A stretch of DNA of 64,000 nucleotides, taken from Adenophora triphylla var. japonica. Taxonomy: Eukaryota; Streptophyta; Magnoliopsida; Asterales; Campanulaceae. The position numbers and the translations under genes are program-made. The stretch is from the NCBI GenBank assembly GCA_022495995.1, contig JAFEMH010002080.1, forward strand, positions 62,001 to 126,000, read 5' to 3'. Shown piece by piece: positions 56,001 through 64,000 of this stretch (positions are counted from its first letter, which is position 1; every line of letters begins with the position of its first letter). The notes under the pieces were generated by a model. It saw only the letters and a list, made by a program, of their open reading frames with translations, was not told the DNA's origin and ran no database searches.

Positions 56001-57255
56001 CCTTGGTTGACAATTTTGCAAGTTCAACAATTTAAGCCTAACAATTTTGGTAATGAGACTATCCTTTTGGAACAAACAAAAATAGCAATTGGAAACATTG
56101 TTATGGAACGGAGGGAGTATATTTTATGGACTTTGATCAGTTTCTTTGGAGTTTAATTCTTGCGAAATCAAGTGGTCGTATATGTGAGACATTTCACCTT
56201 GGAAAAAAAAATCTGTTTATGTTAATTGATGCTCTTGTGGGGTTAATTCGACTCATTGTCTGTGTATCCTGAGGGAAAGGTTGTCTCATTGGTTACTGAG
56301 CTGGTAGGAATTGAACTTTTCCAAGTCAACACAATTCAATCATCTTTCTCTGGTAACTAACAGGATCTGAGTCACACCGAAACAAGATTATTCAGTGTGG
56401 TTATATCTGACTTGGTTGCTGGTTGAACTTCCAAGCTTTTAATTCTCCTTTGGTTCTGTTTGCAAAGATCTAGAGATGGATATGGCTAGTTTAATGCCTT
56501 GACACGTTACTCTGGCATGAGAATACTATGGTTATAGCATTTTCATGTTACGTTGGCATGAGAATACTACTCCCCCCGTCCCTAAATGAGTGTCCAAATT
56601 TAATTTCAAGGGACACTCTAAAAATGTGCGCTTTTTATATATTTTAATAGCGAAAATGCATAAATATTCTTGTTTTCCACATTCTAAACATTTAGTTTTT
56701 CGATAATAAAATGTATAGCGATTTTTTTTGGTAAAATATGCGTTTAGGATCAAAGTTTTTTAGAAAAGCGACATTCATTTTGGGACAAGATCTTCTTAAA
56801 TTTGGATGTTCATTTAGGGACAGAGGGAGTATGATATAGCAGATTCACACTCACACATGTATATATCTGTGTTGTGTTGTGTGTTCATTTAGGGACAGAT
56901 GGAGTATGGAGTATGATATAGCAGATTTACACTACACATATATATTTGTGTGTTGTGTGTATGTGTTTGGTTCATTGATGGCATATGGAGTGTTGTACCT
57001 AATCATTAAATAACATTAATATTTTTTTTAAAAAAATATTGCAGGCGCTCAAGATCTCAATCATGCCCGTTTTGCCGTGACAGTCTGAAGAGAGTAGACT
57101 CTTGTGAGCTGTGGGTGTTTGTGGACAGCAAGGAAGCAATAGACATGGTTACTATAACAAGGGAAAATCTCAAGAGATTGTTCATTTACATAGATAAGCT
57201 CCCTCTTGTTATTCCCGATTCCCTTTTCGACAATTACGATTCTCATTTAAGGTAA
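50018..57255 (+). CDS. AIRP2-like: RING-type E3 ubiquitin ligase of the AIRP2 family, five exons
   Basis: Exons 50018-50097, 51427-51577, 51655-51721, 51835-52069 and 57045-57255 join with GT-AG introns and matching phases to a 247-residue protein, close to the 240-odd usual for Arabidopsis AIRP2. It starts MYVASMRKSFKDSLKVLEAD. The N-terminal domain includes SYSPAAHLFLFLVQWTDCNL and GALGLLRILIYK. The RING starts near residue 152 with CGICME and has CNHAMCFKCY and, across the last intron, SCPFCRDSL, so all eight zinc ligands are present. The C-terminal NLKRLFIYIDKLPLV is family-typical. AIRP2-type enzymes ubiquitinate proteins in abscisic-acid signalling; that role is inferred by similarity. 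The start was chosen because MRKSFKDSL aligns six residues further on, so a start at residue 6 is also possible. Intron 4 is 4975 bp and full of mobile elements. Confidence 0.92.
52786..53039. mobile_element. Stowaway-like MITE, left end decayed
   Basis: The right end is TATTTAGTGACGGAGGGAG|TA; the left end CTTCCTCCCCAAAATGCATTCCC is diverged. Lies in intron 4 of the RING gene. Confidence 0.5.
53602..53692. repeat. dispersed repeat shared with 4063-4150
   Basis: TTTTCCATCATTTTCGATGGAGCCAAAGACTC and ATGATGGAATAAAGCAAAATGGC match the Helitron copy. Confidence 0.6.
53757..53875 (+). mobile_element. 3' part of an Au-type SINE
   Basis: ACCCGGAAACAGCCTCTTTG, GGGGCAAGGCTGCATACATT, GGTGGGAGCCTTTGCGGCAC-TGGGGTAAT and a final GTTGTTGTT correspond to the conserved body and tail of the angiosperm Au SINE. 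The tRNA-like 5' part is missing. Confidence 0.7.
54156..55019. mobile_element. hAT-type MITE with exact 8-bp TSD, 864 bp
   Basis: CTAAGATGCTCGGACTCGG at the left and CCGAGTCCGAGCATCTTAG at the right are perfect 19-bp inverted repeats. ATATAGAC flanks both ends (54148-54155 and 55020-55027). CCCGTGTCGGACACTCG-type subterminal motifs lie next to each end. The middle is a GCCGTCGTCG-rich segment, with no real frame. Confidence 0.9.
55850..56117. mobile_element. Stowaway-like MITE, 268 bp
   Basis: TA|CTCCCTTCGTCCCATAATGA and TTATGGAACGGAGGGAG|TA; same family as 10170-10446. In intron 4 of the RING gene. Confidence 0.82.
56570..56829. mobile_element. Stowaway-like MITE, 260 bp
   Basis: TA|CTCCCCCCGTCCCTAAATGA and TCATTTAGGGACAGAGGGAG|TA. 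In intron 4 of the RING gene. Confidence 0.82.
56806..56960 (+). repeat. tandem duplication of MITE end plus flank, about 78 bp
   Basis: TTCATTTAGGGACAGAGGGA-GTATGATATAGCAGATT...TGTGTTGTGTG occurs twice in a row; the second copy carries an extra GTATGGA. Confidence 0.75.
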
Positions 57256-57683
57256 TTCGTTCGAGGTGAATTTGACTACCTCCTGTGGTCTTTTCACATC
57301 TTATTCTACCGTTCGTTCATTACCATTTATCCATTTAGGGTTTAGCAATGAAGTGCTCTCTTTCCACTTCCGTTAAGACAGCCCGGCCTGAGTTCTATAG
57401 GGCAAGGGGTTGAAGTTGAGATAGTTTAACAAAAGAGAGGAGGTTTGGAGGGGGGGGGGGGGAGGTTCCATAAAGTTGTATTTAGTAAAAAATTGTAAAT
57501 GTTTGTATAGCTTGAGAGGCTGCTTCTCAAGGCATTAGGAGGTATTATTATCAACTTAAGTATGAGTATGATGTTAACTTTCTGTTCTTGCGGTAGTTAT
57601 CTATGGAGTTTGTAAAGTGAACTTGGCCATTGGCAAGAGGTTTAGTTATAATCAACATGTATGTTGGCTCAAATTCTATGATA
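57256..57683 (+). other. 3' flank of the RING gene
   Basis: Should include the 3' UTR; an AGTAAAAAATTGTAAATGTT stretch near 57490 could hold a poly-A signal. A run of 14 G lies near 57450. Nothing else recognised. Confidence 0.4.
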
Positions 57684-58010
57684 CTGTCCCAAAATGATAT
57701 TTCAATTATTTTTTTACACTTGCTACAAAAAGGACTTTGAGAAATAATTACGAATGATATCTAAAACTTGTTATTGATACATCATCGACAAATTTTACAT
57801 TTTTATTAGGATAATTCAATCAATCTAGAATTATTGTTTAAAGTTTATTCATTCGGCAAAAAAAAGTGGAAAGATCATTTTGGGACGGAGAGAGTACTGC
57901 AAAAAAAAAAGAAAAGATCATTTTGGGAAAAAAAAGTGGAAAGATCATTTTGGGACGGAGAGAGTACTGCAAAAAAAAAAGAAAAGATCATTTTGGGACG
58001 GAGAGAGTAC
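57684..58010. mobile_element. Stowaway-like MITE with its right end triplicated
   Basis: The element runs from TA|CTGTCCCAAAATGATATTTC to AAGATCATTTTGGGACGGAGAGAG|TA at 57894. Two further copies of GATCATTTTGGGACGGAGAGAG, each with an A-rich spacer, follow at 57895-57964 and 57965-58007. Confidence 0.7.
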
Positions 58011-58163
58011 TCTCTCTCGGGCACAGATATCCCAAATGGGAGACATTGTCAGTCTCGAAGTTAGATATTTCCTGTAAGTTGTCAGGCACTGGAATGTGAT
58101 ACAGGTTTGATTATTGACAATCTTCTCTTCATGTTGTGTGAAGAGTAGCATGTAATGGTTTTC

Positions 58164-58345
58164 GGGACATAGCCGAGTGGTAAAAGGAGGAAGGCATAAA
58201 ATTTTGGAGGCATATGCAGCGTGAATTCGATTCTTGGTGGAAGCAATTTGCTTTCTTCTGAGGTTGGATTTTTATGTGATATTAGTTGACATGTTCTCAA
58301 ACCCTGTGTCATTTGGTAGACTATATATTATTATTAAAAAAAGTT
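58164..58345 (+). mobile_element. tRNA-derived SINE
   Basis: GGGACATAGCCGAGTGGTAA contains the A box and GTGAATTCGATTCT (58221-58234) the B box. The body ends in an A-rich tract near 58340. A true tRNA is excluded because no cloverleaf with anticodon arm forms. Confidence 0.65.
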
Positions 58346-58501
58346 TTAATATTAGTAATTATTTTTAAAATAAGTTTTTTTACCAATCCACTTTACAAAA
58401 AAAGAATTACTTTTAAAAAAATCTTATTATCATAATTTGCATACAATATATTTGTAAATCACACCCGATAATTGTGATATTTAAAACGTTAAATACATGC
58501 C

Positions 58502-59235
58502 TGATGCGGTCGTATAAAATGGATTGGGCCCAAAGTACTAGGGATCGGGCCCATTAGTTCATTATGGGCCGATCCCATTATACTTGGGCCATCTAAGAGA
58601 ATTATGACAACGGTGTGACATTAATGATGAGGGAGCGACATTAAGGGAGTGGGCCACGTGAGCGAAAATGGGGCAAAGGTACGAAGGCGCGTGAGAATAC
58701 GGTTTTGCAAGCAATAGGGCCATGCGAGAAACATGACCGAGAAGCATTCAGAATGTCGCCCCCCCTTTTTTCCCTGGTTGTCGCCAATTCGACATGGGTC
58801 CTAGAAGCGTTACCAGGACACCGTTTTAATTGTCGCCTGCGCCTCTAACCCTAAAATATTGGTGATGGATGATTGATGTGACAAGGTGAATAGTGAAATC
58901 CCACTAACTTGAGGTTGGTTGGGAACCCTTCCTTGGATGATTGACAAGTGTCCCCCCATGTGCAATGCACATGGGGGGCTTGGGAGTATATAAAGGTGAA
59001 TAGTATCACTTGTATGGTATATCTATCTCTCTCTACTCTCTCTCTCTAAGTTTCCATTAATATCCTTGAACACCTTGATCATCTAACCTTATTCTCATGC
59101 CGGAGGGGGTTCGCCGGAGTCACCCCCGGCCTAGTTGACGTGTGTTTTTGTGTGTAGGTGACCACAACAAGGAAGCAGCCGGAGTATCCCAATATTTCAG
59201 TTCCTGTGCAACCAAGATTTCTTATGGTAGCATCA
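58502..59235 (+). repeat. 5' LTR of the right Tat element
   Basis: TGATGCGGTCGTATAAAATGG to GGTAGCATCA, 734 bp. A TATATAAAG box lies at 58987-58995 and a CT-rich tract follows it. Confidence 0.82.
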
Positions 59236-59237
59236 GT

Positions 59238-59255
59238 TGGTTCCGTTGTCGGGAC
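59238..59255 (+). other. primer binding site of the right Tat element
   Basis: TGGTTCCGTTGTCGGGAC lies two bases after the LTR. It resembles the tRNA-Asp-type site TGGCGCCGTTGCCGGGGA with several changes; the actual tRNA is not certain. Confidence 0.5.
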
Positions 59256-59456
59256 CTGAAATCTTCTTCTTTGTTTGGTTGTTTAAGGTTTGTTATTGAC
59301 TGAAGATCACCGTCAGTTCTCTTGTTGCTGGGTTTGTGTTTTTAGGGCTCGGTGTTCTTGGTGTCCTTCCAGAAGTGGTATCAGAGGTTGTTGTGTTGGG
59401 TTTTCAGTTGTTGTGCCTCAGTTTGAGATCGTTGATAAGCCCAGAAAGTGCCCAGA

Positions 59457-61406
59457 ATGGGTCAAGAAAAAAATACTCAGGCGAAGGATACTCAGAATTT
59501 AGAGTTGGAAACCCCTAATCGCAAGGATACCCGCAAGGCGAGATCAGGAACTGTGCGGGAAGGCGAGGTTCATACGACTGAGACGGATTCGGCGATTAGG
59601 AGCGCAAGGAGGCGGGAAGATAGAGATCGAGAAGCGAGGAACAAGGGAAAGGCTGGAGAACAAGATCCCGTTCCATCTAAAACCGGTATTGCCAGGGCCG
59701 TAGCTGAACAGCTAAGGAAGGAGAATGAGTATATGATGAAGGTTCTCGCGAACAATGATAGGTTGAGAAAGATGGGCCAGGCACCCACTGTGATCCCACC
59801 AGAGGTGTCAGTTGAAGTTGATGGGCATGATAGGGGAGAGCGTAATGCTAGTCAGAGTGCATCCAGGAGGGATAAGGGGCGAGCGAGGGACATGCCGCCG
59901 CCCGAGAATGAGGAAAGAGTTCATAGGCAGCGACATGGTGGAAGAGCGAGATCTGAGGGCGCTGGGGTCAAGAGAAGGCGCCTGGATCGAGATGAGGGAG
60001 AAAGGATTTATCATAAGTCTGGGAATTCGCGTGAAGACTCGTATTATTTTGGGTATGAAAGTGATTAGGGATCAACTGCAGACAGAGATTATGCGCCAAG
60101 TCGCTCAAGATACTCAGGTGATGAGGTTTATGTGGAAGAAAGGTCCCAGAGGTCGAGGCGTTCGGGTAGGGCTCGACGGGATGAGCTGTTGCCGAGCAAT
60201 AGAGATCGCAGGCGGCATCGAAGGGAGGATAGAGATAAGGAAAGAGAAAGGGCTAAAGTCGCAGAAGCTGAGAAGTTGGCAGAAGCAATTATGGTTGCCG
60301 AAGCTCTGAAAGCCGCTGAGGCAGCTAAAATCACCGAGCAGGAGAATGCTAAGAAAAATGAAGATGAAAAATGGAAACAAGAATTGGCGGAAATGGCCAA
60401 GCGAGTGAAAGAGTTAGAGGCGGGAACCAAGCCCCCTGAAGGAAAAGGTTCCTACTTAGCCCCATTTGCGAAAAACATTCAGATTGCCGCCCCTGACCCT
60501 GCTTTTCGCATGCCGAATTTGCCAAATTATTCGGGAAGCACTAGGGCCAACACCCATATTGGAGGATTTGAGGTCACTTTGTCACTGTTGACTGAAAATG
60601 AAGCTGTGATCAGCAAGGCGTTCGCGAGCACTCTGGCTGACCATGCTTTAGAGTGGTTTTTGGCCCAGCCGGCAGAATCAGTGCTGGGGTATTAGGATCT
60701 TAAGAATAAATTTCTAGCGAGATTCAGTGGGTCAGGAGCCCAGCCCGCACAAAAAACCGAGTTGTGCAGCTTGAAACAGAATGAAGGGGAGAGCATTTTG
60801 ACTTTCACTGATAGGTTTATGGGAGTTGTAAATCGGATTGCTGATGTCAGTCAAAGTGAGATCATTATGTTATTTAATTCGGGATTGTTGCTTGGGCACT
60901 TCAAAGCGGAATTTTGTATGCGATTGCCTAAAACAACTGTCGAGTTGTATGAAAGGGTTAGAGCATATTGCAGTGGTAGTAAGGAGGAAGTAATCAAGGT
61001 CACCCCGCCGGCAGCAGGTTCTGGTAAGAAGAGTGCTAAAGAAATAATTGAGGTTGTGAAAGAGGAAACCAAAGGAGAAAAAGGAGTTCGTAACGGGAAT
61101 CGCACTAGCGGGGGCAGGGGTGGCCGTGGAAGAGGCCAGGATCAAGGAAGGATGATTAAGTTTAGTAGGCTGAATACTACTTTAAGCGAGATCTTGAGAA
61201 AAGAGGAATTCCCAGAGCCGTATCCTATCAGAGAAGGATCTTATGCGGCCCGGGATCCAAACAAGTATTGCGACTTTCATAAGGATAAGGGGCACAGTAC
61301 GGACGATTGCTACAATTTGAGAAGGATAGTGCAAGGAAAAATTGATACTGGTGAGTTCAAACAATACCTGGAAGTGAGTAAAGCGCGAGATGAAGGAGTG
61401 CGATAA
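59457..61406 (+). pseudogene. gag: Gag of the Tat element, one frame with internal stops
   Basis: ATG at 59457 starts MGQEKNTQAKDTQN. A long charged N-terminal region leads to the retrotransposon Gag domain with PNYSGSTRANTHIGGF and ALEWFLAQPAESV, then QKTELCSLKQNEGESILTF. The end has a zinc-type CDFHKDKGHSTDDCYNLRR. The same frame contains TAG at 60066, TAG at 60693 (where Glu is expected before DLKNKFLARF) and TAA at 61404, with no frame change, so point mutations alone broke it. Gag forms virus-like particles within the plant cell. Confidence 0.85.
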
Positions 61407-62964
61407 GAGAGAGCACGGGATCGAAATGTTGTTGACGTAATTCAGGATCCGTTGCCCAGTGTCGCACATTTGGATAATCAAATCATGATGTTGTCGCACA
61501 GCTTCGACATCCCTCCGTTTGTCGCTAGCGAGGACAGGGTGATTAGTTTTTCGAGAAGTGAGCTAGCCGCAACAAAGGGTCATGGGAACCAACCAGTGAT
61601 CATCACCATCTGTCCGGGAAACAATGTAGTGCAGCGCGTGATGGTGGATTCAGGAGCGAGTAGGAATGTTCTGTATTATGAGGCTTTCAAGAGGATGAAT
61701 TATACTGATGCGAACTTGGTGCCCTACAAAAGATATTTAGAGGGATTCACAAATCATTCAGTCAAAGTCAAGGGGACAATCATGCTGGAGGTAGAAATTG
61801 GTGAAGGTGAGCTAGCGAGAAGTGAGCAAGTGGAATTTATGGTAATCGATTTGGTTTCCACATATAATGCCATAGTTGGAATCCCTTTTCTATTGAGTTT
61901 TGAAATGGTGTTATCTATCCCACATCAGAGAGTTAAATATCCTACTTCTAGGGGCGTGGGTTGCATAAAGAGTGAAGCTATAACAGTGGCGAGAAAGCAG
62001 AAGGAGATGATGAAAGCCAAGGGGGCTTCTACTAGTTCGATGACGATAAAATCCTATTCTCGCCAGTTAAGGATTAACATGATTGAGTTCGTGGAAACTG
62101 AAGATGATTGGGTAGTGACTGAAAGTATGAAGAATGGCACGGCCTTGGTTGTTGCAGGAGCGAATTTTGAAGCTGAGCGAGATAAGGAGATGATAGTTGT
62201 GCGACAACCCAATTATATAAACTCTGAGCAGAATGCCGCACAAGAGTTGGATCTCGGTATGTAAGTAGTGAAGGCGAGGCCAAGCCTAAGTTATGCCAGG
62301 GTGTTTCAATTTGTTCAGATGGGGGAGCCCCGCATAGAAGAGATAGAGGTGGGAGAAATGGCGGATTATTCTGAGGAAGATTGCGAGATGATAGAGGTTG
62401 AGGATAAGAATGGGCGACCTACGGGCAACATGTTCCATGACCCCAGAAAGGTGATTCCCGCCAGGAGCCGAACTCTGAGGAAGCGAAAAAGAATGGAGGT
62501 GGAAACTTTGCAAACGCGGGATGAGCCAGAGATTCAGGCTGGTGAGGAACTGGAAGAAATCGAGATCAACAGATACTTCCCGGAACAGCGGGTTAAAATT
62601 GGGAAGCAATTATTCAGGGATGAGCGAGAAAGGTTGGTCGAATTTCTGAAGGATAATTTGGATGTGTTCGCCTGGCGGCCAGAGGATATGAGGGGGATTG
62701 ATGAGAATGTCGCTTTGCATTGCTTAAATGCCGATCCCAATGTCGAGCCGTTCAAGCAAAGGGTTAGACACTTGTCGCCGGAGAAGGAGAATGCGGTTAT
62801 GGAGGAAGTAGACAAATTGCTGAAGGCGGGAATCATAGAAGAGATCCAGTACCCTGTTTGGTTGGCATGTCCAGTTATGGTATTGAAGTCGAACAAGAAA
62901 TGGCGGATGTGCATTGATTTTACCGACTTAAATACTGCCTGCCCAAAGAACTGCTACACGCCTA
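61407..62964 (+). pseudogene. pol: Tat protease and start of RT
   Basis: Continues in the gag frame. The aspartic protease is shown by MVDSGASRNVLYYEAF near 61641 and AIVGIPFLLSF. A TAA at 62262 follows. RT then begins with FAWRPEDMRGID, LLKAGIIEEIQYPVWLACPV and KKWRMCIDFTDLNTACPKN. At about 62957-62965 the frame shifts: CYTPT is followed by a stop instead of the expected LPKIDKLVDS. Confidence 0.85.
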
Positions 62965-64000
62965 CCTAAGATTGACAAGTTGGTTGATTCGATTGCCGGT
63001 CACAGGGTCTTCAGTTTTATTGATGCGTATTCGGGGTACCATCAGATCAAAATGTGCGAGAATGATAAGGCGAAGACGGCTTTTCGAACTCCCAAGGGTA
63101 ATTTCTGTTACAAGATCGCGACATATCAGCGAATGGTAAATGAGGTCTTCAAATCGCAGATCGGGCGAAACTTGGAAGCTTATATTGACGATATGGTGAT
63201 AAAAACTAGAGAGTATGATCATGTGCTGGATCTCGCAGAGACGTTTGAAAATCTTAGGAGGAATTCGATGAAACTGAACCCAAGTAAGTGCACGTTTGGC
63301 GTCACGGCGGGAAAGTTTTTGGGTTTCCTGGTAAACAGGCGAGGGATAGAGGCCAATCCCGAAAAGATTCAAGCTCTATTGGATATGTCGCCGCCCAAGT
63401 CGATCCGCGAAATTCAGAGGCTAAACGGAAGGATTATCGCCTTGGGGAGATTCATTTCCAAATTAGCGGAAAAGTGTTTACCGTTTTACCAAGTTTCGAA
63501 GGGGGTGAAGAGATTTGTATGGAATGAAGAATGTGATGTCGCTTTTGAGCAAATGAAAACCTATCTGGGTAAGCCGCCTTTGTTATGCAGTCCTGTTGAA
63601 GGAGAGGAGCTATTGGTATATTTGGCGGCTTCAGATTTTGCGGTGGCTGCGGTTTTGGTTAGAGAGGAGAAGGGTAATCAGATGCCGATTTGTTATGTTT
63701 CAAAGGCGTTGAGCGAGGTCGAATCACGATACTTTAATGCTGAGAAGCTGGCCTACGCTTTGGTGGTGGCGGCGCGAAAACTAAGGGCCTATTTTGTCGC
63801 GCACACCATTGTAGTATTAAGTGACGCCCCTTTAAAGAAGATTTTGCAGCGGCCGGATGCCACTGGAAGGTTGTTGAGATGGTCTATTGAATTGACTGAG
63901 TTTGATCAAAGATATGAATCCCGCCGCGCAATTAAGGCGCAAGCTTTGGCAGATTTAATAGTGGAAACATCTTTCACAAGGTCGCAGGATGAGATAAAGG
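62965..64000 (+). pseudogene. pol: Tat reverse transcriptase and RNase H, open to the window end
   Basis: After the frameshift one frame stays open. It carries FSFIDAYSGYHQIKM, the catalytic YIDD (LEAYIDDMVIKT), KCTFGV-AGKFLGFLV and then RNase H (DFAVAAVLVREE, ICYVSKALSEVESRY, ALVVAARKLRAYF). Between FCYK and ATYQRM about ten residues that normally contain the PFGL block are missing, so the polymerase is defective. Downstream the RNase H is followed by IKAQALADLIVE, the usual Tat linker. Confidence 0.87.

Larger units (their letters stand above)
58502..64000 (+). mobile_element. Ty3/gypsy Tat-lineage retrotransposon, right-truncated by the window
   Basis: 5' LTR, primer site, gag, protease, RT and RNase H follow in Ty3/gypsy order. 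Integrase and the rest lie beyond the window. The LTR belongs to the family seen at 1105-1835, in the same orientation. Several stops and one frameshift make this copy defective. Confidence 0.9.

Noticed and set aside
58164..58240. Possible tRNA gene
   Set aside because: A and B boxes exist but no cloverleaf forms; it is the head of a SINE.

Overview
This is plant nuclear DNA from a eudicot. The signs are a spliced host gene with GT-AG introns, plant-type Ty1/copia and Ty3/gypsy (Tat and Athila-like) LTR retrotransposons, CACTA, Mutator-like, hAT and Stowaway-like transposons, tRNA-derived SINEs and Helitrons with RPA plus RepHel genes. The species cannot be named from the sequence. Apart from one ordinary gene, the window is a stack of mobile elements inserted into one another, several of which carry pieces of host genes.

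Layout. 1-1835: 3' end of a Tat-lineage Ty3/gypsy element, with an antisense ORF, PPT and 3' LTR. 1937-2284: a foldback MITE. 2364-11881: Helitron sequence on the minus strand carrying exons of an NSF ATPase gene and a C2/GRAM-type gene, split by a complete copia element (4318-10119, TSD AAAAC). 10170-12976: several Stowaway-like MITEs, some of them inside that Helitron. 12999-15121: a small Helitron. 15844-27689: a Mutator-like element with long inverted arms and a 10-bp TSD. It holds a CACTA element (16697-26521) that has captured a cytokinin-activating LOG gene fragment, and the CACTA in turn holds a decayed copia element (19295-25245, TSD GCAAT). 27827-47333: a large Helitron with a split RepHel gene, an RPA-like gene and an unidentified captured gene. 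A young non-autonomous Athila-like element (32875-40261, TSD TCCGC) sits in the RepHel coding sequence. 47592-48030: a striking palindromic array. 48087-49040: a hAT MITE.

50018-57255 is the only gene that looks intact: a five-exon RING E3 ubiquitin ligase of the AIRP2 type. Its 5-kb last intron holds a hAT MITE with an exact TSD, Stowaway MITEs and a SINE fragment. 58502-64000: LTR, gag, protease, RT and RNase H of a second Tat element from the same family as the one at the left edge, disabled by stops, a frameshift and an RT deletion; it runs off the window.

How the parts relate. RepHel (nicking and helicase) and RPA (single-strand binding) would act together in rolling-circle transposition of the large Helitron. 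Here RepHel is broken by a stop, a frameshift and the LTR-element insertion. The order of insertion can be read directly from the nesting. All names come from motif recognition by eye; no database search was possible.
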